The notes under the pieces are model-generated. The model searched no databases and was not told where the DNA came from. It worked only from the letters and a program-made list of their open reading frames with translations. Made by a program: the position numbers and the translations under genes. A DNA stretch of 64,000 bases from Corbicula japonica (lineage: Eukaryota; Mollusca; Bivalvia; Venerida; Cyrenidae). Of the stretch, positions 38,886-49,805 are shown one piece after another; position 1 is the stretch's first letter; every line of letters starts with the position of its first letter. The DNA lies in contig JAZAYU010000258.1 of the NCBI GenBank assembly GCA_038501625.1, positions 499,001 through 563,000 of the forward strand, in the 5' to 3' direction.

Positions 38886-39340
38886 CTTTTGTAAGACTTA
38901 TGCCCATCGCGTTTCTTCTATTTTTTAAATTTTCCTAGAAACCACTGTAAACGCTAATAAACTCCTGCCAGAAAAAGAAGAAGGTAAAGTGTTCAAATGA
39001 AGATTGATAAATCACCAAGCATGCTGACAGCTTTAGAATATCTTGTTTTTTTGTCGTTCTTTTTGAATTTGCGGTTGATGTTAACGAATAAAGTGGAGCC
39101 ATTGATATTGCCCTTTTTCTATGTTTATACAATTTCTATAAAACACCGGTAGTGAACCATCTTTTCATTGTACTGATTTTTAACTGCAGTTGTGATTCTG
39201 GATAAAATTTTAATATTTATAGCAAATTGTTCTTAGTTTGTAGTACCGAATATCAATCAAAGTGGGTGACTGTATAAACGCATACATAAACTATCATATG
39301 TACTGTCTGTCGCTTGCTTGGTATACTAGGCGCTGCTGCC
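38886..39340. other. Spacer between LINE and Penelope element
   Basis: Nothing recognised. Confidence 0.35.
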
Positions 39341-39377
39341 GTATGTGTTTGGAATTAGGTTAAACTCCTAACCCACT

Positions 39378-39500
39378 TGGTTTAAATGATAATATTTATC
39401 AAGAAGGCAACATTTCTAAAAATCCTGATTATGACGTCTTTAAATTACTTGAAATACGTAAAGAAAATCGAGGTCGCACGGAAGCAGAACTAATGGAAAC
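39378..39500 (+). pseudogene. GIY-YIG endonuclease remnant at Penelope N terminus
   Basis: Reads TPNPLGLNDNIYQEGNISK and then DYDVFKLLEIRKENRGRTEA. The first block resembles the L-T-x-P-x-GLN end of GIY-YIG nucleases. The catalytic GIY and YIG strands are missing, so the element is 5'-truncated in this domain. Confidence 0.6.
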
Positions 39501-40389
39501 ATAAAATTTAAAGAAAATCACGTATTCGTTGTTCTATTCATGACCTACAAATTATTTTAAAACAATCTGGCAGACACGCTATGCTATCTAGGTTGGCTTC
39601 TCTTTCTATATCAAGTCTACAGAAACTGGATGAGGAAGCCGACGACATCGTCATTAGAACCCATCCATTTTACGAGGTTGCTAGTCTTATTCAGTGTTAT
39701 ACTCGGCATGTTCTCAGGCCGCATATTGACTTGGAATCTGACCATCAAAGACATTTCCTTAAAATTTCTTTTTTAAATAAAGGAATAGATTTTATTGACC
39801 TTCCTAGTATATTTAAAGATAAAACAGTTCAATCGACTGTTCCTATTTATTTTAAGAATACTGAATCGCCTATGGTTTGTTATAAATACAACAAACCAAC
39901 TAGAAATACAATTTTTAATTACAATAAAATTACATCGGATTTACAGATCATTGAAAATACACCAAAATCTTGAGAGTGTTTAACTTCTAAATATTGCTAT
40001 AAGCCTGCCGGTCATATTGTTACCGGTGATCTTAATTTGATCAAAGACTCTAGAATTCGTAATTTAATTTCTAAAGGTCCCAAATATAGAATATCATCTA
40101 AAATTGACTTGAATGCATGCCGTGCAGAAATTGCTGAGTCTTTGAACTTATTTTGCAATAAATGGTGCAAAAGAGAACATGCCGAGCCTAATGCACTTTC
40201 TAACTGGAAAAAGCACATATTCAAAATAATTGACACTCGTATATCATTTTATGAAAGAAACATTGCTTTATTACCACCTCGACCTCGTTTTAACTTTTGA
40301 AAAAAGGAATTCAAGACTTTCATAGCAGATTTGTTTTAACACCTGCTGATAAGGCTTCTAAATTAAATAATGTAATTATAGTGTGACGA

Positions 40390-41856
40390 ATACACTATAT
40401 TAATATTCAAACTGAAGAACTGAACAGCACTAATGCTTATATACTGACTTCTTCATCTGAGAGTGATATTCTTACTGCACACACTCTACAAATTACAAAA
40501 TTTAGAATCAGTATTGAGCCGAAACAAGACAAAGTACCTACTATGTATTGGTTGCCTAAAATGCATAAAACACCGTATAAAGCAAGCTTTATTGCTAACT
40601 CTAGTTCTTGCACTACTACTAAATTATCCGTGCTCTTAACATCTTGTCTTACAGCTATAAAAGAACATGTAATTAGGTATTGTGATAAGGTTTCTGAAAC
40701 TTCTGGCAAAAATTTATTTTGGTCGATTAAAAATTCAAATGACGTTTTGAAAAAGCTTAAATCAAATAACTTTCGGGCGTTCTGTTTGTCTACTTATGAT
40801 TTCTCAACATTATACACTTCGCTCCCTCATAATTTAATAAGAGACAAACTAACCAGTCTCATTGAAAAAACGTTTTCTAGAGAAAATAAAACCTTCATCG
40901 CTTGTAATGAACATAGGGCATTTTTTACAGATGGTTCTTATGATAATTTTACCTTATGGACTTGTCAAGACCTTATAGAGTCGCTAACTTTCTTACTGGA
41001 TAATATTTATGTTAGATTCGGTACCTCTATTTATAAACAAGTAATAGGCAGCCCAATGGGTACTAATTGTGCACCCTTTGTTGCTGATGTATTTTTATAC
41101 TGTTATGAAAGAGACTTTATGTTTTCTCTTTTATCTGAACATCAAGATGATATAAGTACAGCTTTTAACAACACCTCGAGGTACCTTGATGATTTATTAA
41201 ATATAGACAATAACCATTTTCCATTACTGGTTAATAAGATTTATCCTAAAGAACTACAACTTAACAAAGCGAACACTTCAGAAAAGCAAGCAAACTTTCT
41301 CGATCTAAATCTGTCCATTGAAAATGGTTATGTCACTACTAAAATTTATGATAAAAGAGATGATTTTAATTTTAATATAGTAAAGTTTCCGTTTTTAGAC
41401 GGCGATGTTCCCCGTGCAACATCTTATGGGGTCTATATCTCACAGCTTGTTCGCTTTTCAAGAGCTTGCAACAATGTTAATGATTTCAATGAACGTAATC
41501 TTTGCATTACAGAAAAACTTTTAAAACAAGGTTATCGGTATCACAAATTAAGGAAAACCTTTTGCAAGTTTTATCGCCGATACCCAGATTTAATTCATAA
41601 ATACAAATGCAGTGTAAAATCACTATTGCAACAAGGTATTTCACAGCCAGTTTTTTATGAAGATTTAATTTATAAACTTAAAAAGATAAAAGGCAGTGTT
41701 AATTTCTCCCGGTTATTCGCAAAAACCATCTGTAAATTTAAAAAGAAAGGTTACCAACATGATATTTTACAGCGCTCTGCAGGCCTGGTGATTAACCCTT
41801 CTACAGTTGATCATTATGCTTACCTCTTTGGTTGCACGACGGTGGCAGGGTTTTAA
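40390..41856 (+). CDS. Penelope-like reverse transcriptase (main open frame)
   Basis: RT of the Penelope/telomerase-related group. Signature blocks in order: MYWLPKMHKTPYKA, FCLSTYDFSTLYTSLPH (first catalytic Asp), VIGSPMGTNCAPFVAD, RYLDDLLNIDN (catalytic YLDD), ANFLDLNLSIENG, and SYGVYISQLVRFSRACNNVN. The C-terminal part is HKLRKTFCKFYRRYPD, then the end near INPSTVDHYAYLFGCT. The frame is continuous for about 490 codons, but upstream breaks make the element inactive as a whole. A methionine at 40543 is only the first ATG in this piece, not a natural start. Confidence 0.9.
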   Translation: MHYINIQTEELNSTNAYILTSSSESDILTAHTLQITKFRISIEPKQDKVPTMYWLPKMHKTPYKASFIANSSSCTTTKLSVLLTSCLTAIKEHVIRYCDKVSETSGKNLFWSIKNSNDVLKKLKSNNFRAFCLSTYDFSTLYTSLPHNLIRDKLTSLIEKTFSRENKTFIACNEHRAFFTDGSYDNFTLWTCQDLIESLTFLLDNIYVRFGTSIYKQVIGSPMGTNCAPFVADVFLYCYERDFMFSLLSEHQDDISTAFNNTSRYLDDLLNIDNNHFPLLVNKIYPKELQLNKANTSEKQANFLDLNLSIENGYVTTKIYDKRDDFNFNIVKFPFLDGDVPRATSYGVYISQLVRFSRACNNVNDFNERNLCITEKLLKQGYRYHKLRKTFCKFYRRYPDLIHKYKCSVKSLLQQGISQPVFYEDLIYKLKKIKGSVNFSRLFAKTICKFKKKGYQHDILQRSAGLVINPSTVDHYAYLFGCTTVAGF

Positions 41857-42370
41857 GAGTTTATGAAGGTTAATGGGGAAATCTTTTCTTAAAAGAACCT
41901 AGAAGCTCGATTTGTTTCTTTTATCCCTGTCATCGTGTTCTTGCTGATTTTACTCCACGAGCTCTGGTCTCGGTAAGATCATTGAGTACCCCATTCGCTT
42001 TGCAATGCTCTTAGCTTCTTATGTTTTATATGTTTGTGTGCTTTTGCATGCAACATTGTTAAGCAGATAAGTGGGTTGGAGTCTTTTCACCAAGACAACT
42101 TGTACTTGTTTTGTGATATGAGAACCTGTTGGGGCAAGTGTGAGGTCGGTGCACCCTAGAACCTGGTTTAAACCCCCAGTTTGATTTGCCATTGACCGTT
42201 CCAAGGCGGTAACCCCTCGGGTTCTCATTTTTGTTTATTGTTAGTGGTGTCTTTTTTGAAACTGATTATTTTAATAACCATGCTCTCTCCCCCTCTCTTC
42301 TTCTTCTTGACTGTGTGGGGAGGCTGTTTTTTCTGAATGTGGCGATTCCTGATATGCATATTTCACCTTT

Positions 42371-43050
42371 TTTAATGATATTTTTGTAATTAAGTAGTTC
42401 CGAAACCCTTTTAACATAAAGAGAAAACTAGCTTAAAAGTTTGGATGTCTTAGTTTTTCTGGAATATTTTGCTTTTATTGTTAAGCGTATATAAATAGCA
42501 AACAAGAACCATGCCGATCTCCCAAAACAATTGATAAGGAAAGGATTATACATTGCTACATTTGCTACAAGTTATCTTCCATTATGTTTCGTCATTGTCG
42601 TTGATCACAGAAGCCTAAGCTCAGTTTTGAGATGAGATTTGATATGGTTCTGAAAACTTCTATATTTACATCGTCTGTATCCAGCAATCTGTTTTCAGAA
42701 CACTAATAAAATTAGATAATATGGTTGAAATTTGTTTTTGTTTATGAAATTTTGCAAACGATGGTGTAAGACTTAGATGTAGATGTTTTTATTAAGAATC
42801 TTAACATCGCTTGCAAGAGATTTTTTTCCTTTATCGCTACAATAATCAAAGAATTAGTGTCACATATATGTAATTTTGCACAAAGTAACCAGATTTTATG
42901 TGCATGGAGATATGGGATGAAGGATTTTTAAGAACACATTAAATGGCGAAGTTTATAGAAATAGTAACCATGCAAATTGTAAATGGTTTGTATCTTGCAA
43001 TACAAACGCCCTTTTGAAATCTGACCACAAGAAATAATGGTTATGATCTT
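42371..43050. other. No gene recognised
   Basis: AT-rich spacer between the Penelope tail and the R1 array. Confidence 0.35.
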
Positions 43051-44358
43051 AACCCGGGGCTAGGCGGCGTGGGTAGTAATATGCATTCTCATTACTGTCC
43101 ATGTACAGGCTAAATCAAACCGAGCCTGCAGTATTTTCATATTTGTCGTGTTCGGTGGCTTTCAAAGTTTCCTTTTCATCTATTTCAATTTCACAGTAGC
43201 ATTGTTTGTTCCGTGTGGCGGCTGTAAAATGTCTCCCTGTACATTCAATCAGTGCTGTTATCAGTTACGTCCTTTGAAGGTCGTTGAGGACGATACTTAT
43301 GTACTTCGTTTATAGTACTTCTAAATAACTTTTGTTTTATTATTTCGGCCAGTTTTTATATAGGTGGTTTCAATATCCTAGCCAATATAGATTTGGATAT
43401 TGTCCAATCACCCCCAAGGATATACTTCCTGCTTTTTAAATTTTGCCTTTGGCGTCGTCTGTGATATGCAGGATTTATATTCTAAGATCCCCTGTCAAAA
43501 TTCTATTATGTTTAGTTCCGCCAATTGTTTTCTCGTTTAGGGTAAACCCATTCTTTTATCTGGGGACCATACGCCGCTTAACATGGAATGGTATTAATCT
43601 GAAAAAACCTCATTGAAGGTAACATGTTCACCGCCATATGCATACCATCGTTTGGGATGGATCGAAATTGTACTATTTAATGGTGTAATTACTGAGTTGC
43701 GCTTAACCCGGGGCTTGTTGGCGTGGGTAATAATATGCATTCCCATTACTGCCCATGAACAGGCTCAATCAAACCGAGCCTGCAGTTTTTTGCATATTCG
43801 TCGTGTTCGGTGGCTTTCCAAGTTCCCTTTTCATCTATTTCAACATCACAGTAGCGTTGTTTGTGCCGTGTGGCGGCGGTAAAAAGTCTCCCCGTACATT
43901 CAATCAGTGCTGTTATCAGTTACGTCCTTTGAAGGTCGTTGAGGACGATACTTATGTACTATGTTTTAAGTACTTCTAAAATTACTGTGTTTTTAAATAT
44001 TTCGACCAGTTTTTAGTTAGGTGGTTTCAATATCCCAGCCAATATAGATTTGGATATTGTCCAATCACCCCAAGGATATACTTCCTGCTTTTTAAATTTT
44101 GCCTTTGGCGTCGTCTGTGATTTGCAGTATTTATATTCTAAGATCCCCTGTCAAAATTCTATTCTGTTTAGTTCCGCCCATTGTTTTCTCGTTTAATGAT
44201 TAATTACTGAGTTGCGCTCCACCCGGGGCTAGGCGGCGTGGGTAGTAATATGCATTCCCATTACTGCCCATGAACAGGCTCAATCAAACCGAGCCTGCAG
44301 TATTTTCATATTTGTCGTGTTCGGTGGCTTTCAAAGTTCCATTTTCATCTATTTAAAG
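43051..44358 (+). repeat. R1 repeat array, three copies
   Basis: Copies start at AACCCGGGGCT/CACCCGGGGCT at 43051, 43705 and 44220. The unit of about 654 bp contains TATGCATTCCCATTACTGCC, CAATCAAACCGAGCCTGCAG, GTGTGGCGGC, a CCAATATAGATTTGGATATT block and GATCCCCTGTCAAAATTCTA. Copy 2 lacks about 140 bp near its end, and copy 3 stops after TCATCTATTT. Non-coding. Other copies: 11866 (+), 59120-59700 (-) and a fragment at 57670 (-). Confidence 0.9.
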
Positions 44359-44839
44359 GTTATGCAACCACAGAATACACTTCTCCAGAAAAAAAAATGA
44401 AAATGCAGATATCAACTTAAAAAACAGACAATACAAGAGATCAGAATAAAGCTTGACGCACCTTTAAGCAGGTTTATCTAAATTGATTTTAAAAATGTCG
44501 TGTCATTTATCAGGAAGAAAAGGGTAAGTGTTTTGAGGTTGGCGGTCATTAGCATGATATGTCGCCTTGGCGAATAAACTCGAACCAGCCCACTACTCAA
44601 CAATAAGGCATGCGAAAACATAAAAAACAAACGAACCGTGAGTAGCGACACAGTCAAGCAAAATATCAGTGACTACCTCTAAAATAAACAATTATCGATG
44701 CAAACTGCAAACACGAAATTGAACAAAACATTCAGAAAAAGGTAGAATTTGTAATGTAAAAACTTAAAGCTTTAAGGAAATTTTCTGTCACTTTTCCAAA
44801 ATGCAAATATTAAGAAACTCTTCTTAGCAAGTTTTCTTT

Positions 44840-45565
44840 AGTTTCGTCCCTGCGCAACCCCATTAGCTAACATCGGTGCGTTTTTTGTGCAAGTACAATG
44901 CTGGCCAGACAACGAAGTCTAAGTGATTTCCTGTTTTCGTATAAAGCTTGAACATGATTGTTGGAGTCATAAATTACATCATCTTCGGTCTGCCAGAAAT
45001 CAATGTAGACTGGTAGATCGTGTTTGCACATCGACCGGCAGATTTTCATGCATTTTTCTATGTAGGTAACGACGCAGGCTTGTGCCTTCTGATCGATGCC
45101 AGTTTCTTTTTAATGATATCTGAACGAACCTGTAATAAAAATAGCGTAACCAATCACTGTTTAGAAAAATGAAATATGCACTCAGAAAACACAGCCTATC
45201 CACGCAGTGAAAAAGAAAGGAGAAAAAGAGAGCATGTGTAAATAACAAAATCAATATCAAATAAGAAGGTTTTTATTTTCTTGGACAAAAATGTTAATCT
45301 TTTCATTTATTTTACTGGTCTCATTTTTCAGTTATACGTCATTTATGTCACACAAATAATCTGGAACACCTAGCGGTTATAAATACGTAATGAAAATGCT
45401 AACATGTGAACAGTGTTAATGTTAACATGGAAACAATTAACAAACCTTGACGAATTCATTAGTATGCTGGTTTTCAAAGTACTTTCTTATGTCAAGAACT
45501 GTTTTCTTCTGGTCACTTTTAAGCTCCTCAAAGTCCATCGTTAGGGTTTGGATCAAAAGCTTTTA
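44840..45565 (-). pseudogene. Mieap-like pseudogene, last two exons
   Basis: The exon 13 equivalent (about 44840-45130) reads VVTYIEKCMKICRSMCKHDL and then, after a frameshift near 44955, LYTKTGNHLDFVVWPALYLH, ending in a premature stop. The exon 12 equivalent (45446-about 45565) reads FEELKSDQKKTVLDIRKYFE and has a frameshift near 45540. Splice sites survive: an AAG/GTTTGT donor at 45445 and a TTATTACAG acceptor near 45131. The intron is kept, so this is a DNA-level duplicate, not a retrocopy. It lies opposite to the main gene, 11 kb downstream. Earlier exons were not found. Confidence 0.8.
45175..45265 (-). repeat. Penelope 3'-tail fragment in the pseudogene intron
   Basis: The minus strand reads TATTTGATATTGATTTTG, ACACATGCTCTCTTTTTCTC and CACTGCGTGGATAGGCTGTG, matching the 49.2-kb tail copy. 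Confidence 0.6.
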
Positions 45566-47416
45566 CTTAATGACAAATAAATCCGCAAATTCTAATTACT
45601 GATTTTAATGGGACATTTGTTGATTCATTTTCTACTGATTCAAAATGATTTATAAATTATAGTTTTGTCCGCAAGAACCTTAATTTAATGATATGTTACT
45701 TATAAGTGCGAAAATCTTGTAAAATAATACTAATTGTCTTAAAACATGGGAATAATATTTTTATGTTACTTATTCTCTTCTAAAAGTGTATAATATTTTT
45801 TAAATATGTCGTTTTTTAAGGTTTGGTGATATGATAAACTTGAAAACTAGTCATGTTCCCAAACAAGACAAATTTATTGCCAACAAAATGCACATACGTA
45901 TTTACCAAAATAAAAACCAACTCCAGAAAATAAGCAACTACTCTTTAAATTTTGTCTACCATTAATTGAGGCCTTGCAAATAAGTTTAAACTTATTCTTT
46001 TTTCTAATTTGTGTTGTTTAAAACACTAAACAAAAAATATTGCTTTTTTAAAAATATTTTTAACAGCACAAAAAGAAATATGTCAACATGATAATTGCAA
46101 TGTACACATTCTTTTACTTATATTGCTTCTAATTAACTTTTTTGCTTTTAAATTGGAAGTTTTTTTAATTATGGATTTTTAACTAATTTACCCATAATGT
46201 CAAACATGCCTCTGCACAAAAAACAGTCAAATTTTAACTAGGCATTATTTCTTTATTCACTCCTTTATATTGTACATGTATGTAATATCAAACATCTCAC
46301 ATGATATGCATTGGACTGTTTGGTGTTTGTTGTTGTTTTTTTTTCAACGTGTTATGAGTACTATGATTTTATTTATATTATCGTTTAAGTGTTAAATTAA
46401 ATGTATTCAAGACACAAATAATTAATACATTACTGGCCACGTTTGCTACTTACTCTATTATTCCAATGAAATGCAACTGTCTTGTGTTCGTCTAAACTCT
46501 GTGGTACAAATAAACAGAAAGTGATTTAAACTATGGAGCGACTCAAATACGCAATGGAATAACTCATAAATGATATTTCTTGGATGATGCTTTTGAGTAT
46601 TTCGCATTTGTAAACATGCGCAATTTCAAATCATCGGCGAGAAATATGTATTCGAGGACAAGATGGTGTACTAGTCAAATTGGTAATAGACACATTTAGA
46701 AAACCTATTCTTCCCTCACAGCCAGCGAGTAGAAGAAAGGAGAACAAAATAAGTTTATAACGTTATCAATTTCAAAAAGACATAACAAAAATAATTAAAA
46801 AACAAAGGGCTGCCGTCTTGTAACGGTTAGTGGCAAAGAATAACTGGGTTGGAGGTTTCAGTAAAATAAAGATACAAGAAGCAGTAACCACACATTTGAC
46901 TCAACATGTTCTTGTGTGTTCAAACAAGTAAATATTTCATAGCTAAACTATTTCCAACCCACTTGCTCGACAATGTTGCATGCATAAGTACACACACACA
47001 CACACACACTGTAAACATAAGTAGCTAAGTTATGGTACCCATAACCCCGATTTAAAAGTTTACCTGTTATACATTTATTTTGTTCATTCAAACCTGAAAC
47101 ATTATTACAATCTGGCTACGAAAAATGAACTAGGTCGAAAATTGCACGAGTGTCATCACCATAACAAATGTAAATTTTTAAATATTAAAAATAAGATCTT
47201 CTTTTTTATTAAATATTTTAATGGTCATAAATCCAGTTTTAATGGAACAGGTTGATGTCAATATAGTTTGTGCTTTTCTTAAGTACAAATTTAGCAAGCT
47301 GGAGGGCATACCGCGAGATCTAATTTGCTTTGAAACATGTGATATTGTAAAGCTAAATTACGCGTAAAGTGATGCAGGTGTAACAAACGTAACAAACCGG
47401 GTCTGAAATAAACGGT
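45566..47416. other. No gene recognised; AC microsatellite
   Basis: AT-rich. An (AC)n run lies at about 46990-47010. A weak Penelope-tail-like stretch near 46700-46790 was too diverged to call. Confidence 0.4.
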
Positions 47417-47863
47417 GTTCCGTTTGGACAAACTTTTTTTCTCTCCTTTTACCGCGATGCACGATGGAACGATGTTGTTATCACGATGGTACGATGGCAC
47501 GATGATGAAACCGCGATGGTACGATGGTAAAAACACGAAGGTACGATGGTGAAAACGCGATTTAATATCGCGGTTTCATCATCGTACCACCATAGCTTCA
47601 CCATCGTACCACCGTAGCTTCACCATCGGGCACAATGTTAAAACAATGATGGCACGATGATGAAACAACGATGGTACGATGGCACGATTGTACGATTGTA
47701 CACGATGGCACGATTGTACGATGGTACGAGTACATAGCGTCTTTACCATCATACCATCATGCCTTCGCATTTTTATCATCGTGCGATCGTACCCTCGTGA
47801 TTTCACCATCGTACCATCGTACAACATGGAAAAGGGAGAGAAAAAAGTTTGTCCAAACGGAAC
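47417..47863. mobile_element. Foldback element with octamer repeats in opposite orientations
   Basis: Inverted ends: GTTCCGTTTGGACAAACTTT at the left and its complement at the right (ending CCAAACGGAAC), followed inward by CTCTCCTTTT / AAAAGGGAGAG. The left interior is a run of (ACGATGGT)-type octamers and the right interior is mostly the complement (ACCATCGT). The whole 447 bp can fold as one long hairpin. No transposase frame is present. Confidence 0.8.
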
Positions 47864-49110
47864 CTCGTAGAAATACCATTCAAATTTTATGCTTTGCGCT
47901 TTCAAGAATTATCAATCAATTGTAAAATCAATAGTTTAACAACAACTTTCATATAATGTGCATTTCTCAGCTGCAATTACTTTTCAAACGTAATAAATAC
48001 AATTATACGCCATTATCAACTTCTTTTTTATTTAATTACCATAACATTCCCTGTTTGTCTTTGGAAATAATTGACATTTCGTAAAGGTAGGAGGTGGATC
48101 AAACGTCACAAAATCGTCATTACGATATGTTCTCCTTTAACGTAGATTTTGGTCGCTATATTTCAATAAAGCTTAAAAAGAACTTTGGAACAATTCTATT
48201 CGCTTCAGCAATAATACCATTTTTAACTGTAAGATAGAAGATGTTGCGGTTTTTAATCCTGTTTCGATATATCCTGAAAAAACTTTTGCCTATTTCGTAG
48301 CTTTTGTTTTACCAAAACTTAAAAGTGATGGATTAACTAAGTTCAGTCCTTTTTGTTCGTTGATTTGTTTCGTTTGGGTAATTCATCATTTTATCATTTG
48401 AACAAAACCCGCTGGTCATGGAATGGTATCAATAAGAAAAAAAAATGTTGTAATGGTTCAATGAACATCTCTATACATTCGTTTAGGACGAATCGAAATA
48501 TCCGGAAGAAGGCGATTTATAATCGGGCCCGTACCTTGAGACAGTGCCTAGCTATAAAACCCAGAGCACTCTCCTGGACAACCCTGATCATTACATGGTC
48601 ACATCGGAAATTGATCATTTACTGATAATAGTACTGACAATAAGTAAGGAAAAGCGCCTTTTAAACGGAAGAAATATTTAAACGACGAATCACAGAGTTC
48701 TGTCTGGATATGCTTGAATGGTAACAATAATTCATAACTGCGTAATACAAACTTAGCCCGATACCGAAGAGGGGTTAATTTTAGGAGATGTACTGGCACT
48801 TCGGTCAAATTGTAGAACATGGTAGCGGTTTCACTATTTTATTAACCTTTTTTTAAACATTCAAAATGCTTTAGTCAGTAAGTTTTTTGCGTTAACTATA
48901 AATAGTTCTTATTACAATTGCATTATAAAAATGATGATAAAAAGCAACAAATGAAAAACGACTATTTAATGCTTTCATGCGTTTATTTAAAACTAAATGT
49001 TTACGAGACAATAAACATGCGCTTGAAAATAATCCAAGCTTCATTAACATTCACTGTTAGTAAGGATTGTTTAGGTTTGCTGTTTTTCTCCAAAGCTTTA
49101 ACACTGATGC
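47864..49110. other. No gene recognised
   Basis: About 48410-48500 shares short words with the end of the R1 unit (CATGGAATGGTAT, GACGAATCGAAAT), perhaps a decayed R1 piece. A minus-strand open frame at 48599-48820 could not be assigned. Confidence 0.35.
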
Positions 49111-49116
49111 AAGAAA

Positions 49117-49310
49117 TACATATCAGGAATGGCCACATTCGTTTGTTCCAAGGCGGTAACCCCAAAGGTTTTTTTCGTTACTGTAATTATTTGTAGTATC
49201 TTATTTGAAATCGATTTTCATATAAACACATGCTCTCTTTTCCTCTCTGCCCCTTGTCTGCGTGGAGATACTGTGTTTCTGGGTGTGACAATCTGATATG
49301 CATATTTCAC
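49117..49310 (+). repeat. Penelope 3'-tail fragment with inverted end
   Basis: Starts TATCAGGAATGGCCACATTC, goes straight into TTCCAAGGCGGTAACCCC, and ends TGTGACAATCTGATATGCAT. The start is the inverse of the element's 3' end word (GAATGTGGC-ATTCCTGATA), so the fragment has short terminal inverted repeats around a tail piece. Confidence 0.65.
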
Positions 49311-49489
49311 TTTTGTTTGGTTTAATATCTTCAATTTTTATGCATTTTTTCTTTTCTAAACGAGGACACTGTCATAGAGGACCGTTAGAACTTTCAACGG
49401 AATAATTCTTTGAGACAATTTTCATTTGATATGTTGATGTCCCGCGTGCAATTTTGACGCAGTTAATTTTTCGTAGCCACGTTGTAATA

Positions 49490-49805
49490 ATGTTTAAGGT
49501 TTCAGTGAACTCATTGCATGGCTAGGCGTTGTCGCCTTGACGGTGCGGGTCCGCTCCCCAAGAGAGGTAATAACATTACAAATTCACAGTAAGGCTATGT
49601 GCGTAGTGTGGCGGTCATAAAAAGTTTCCCCGAACATATAGTCAGTATTGCTATCGGTAAAATAATCCGTCACCGGTGTGGTGCAGTGATGACAACGTAT
49701 ATCAGGGATTTCCGATCAACCTTTCGGGGCTTGTCCCGGCTAGCTCAGTCGGTTGCGTTGTCGAAATTGCATGGCTGGCGCTGTCGCCTTGACGAGGCAA
49801 TATCA
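49490..49805 (+). repeat. tRNA-like SINE region
   Basis: CCCGGCTAGCTCAGTCGG at about 49736 is a perfect tRNA A-box context (lysine-like). A B-box-like GGTGCGGGTCCGCTCCCC lies at about 49541, and TTGCATGGCT.GCG.TGTCGCCTTGACG occurs twice (about 49515 and 49770). The upstream ATCGGTAAAATAATCCGTCA.. block resembles the SINE relic at 11190. Likely two SINE pieces, not a tRNA gene. Confidence 0.55.

Larger units (their letters stand above)
39345..42370 (+). mobile_element. Penelope-like retroelement, Naiad type (N-terminal GIY-YIG remnant)
   Basis: The 5' end (39378-39500) encodes TPNPLGLNDN...KNPDYDVFKLLEIRKENRGR, resembling the end of a GIY-YIG endonuclease plus linker placed before the RT. That permuted order is known for Naiad/Chlamys Penelope elements. 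The middle (39581-40299) holds a TGA at 39971-39973, then a frameshift near 40300 and TGA at 40384-40386. From there the RT frame is open to 41856. No nuclease domain follows the RT. The 3' region (41857-42370) contains a conserved tail (CCAAGGCGGTAACCCC, GTGTGGGGAGGCTG, GATTCCTGATATGCAT) that recurs elsewhere in the window. Confidence 0.85.

Noticed and set aside
46690..46790. Fifth Penelope-tail copy
   Set aside because: Some similar words in order (AGAAGAAAGGAGAA) but too diverged to separate from chance.
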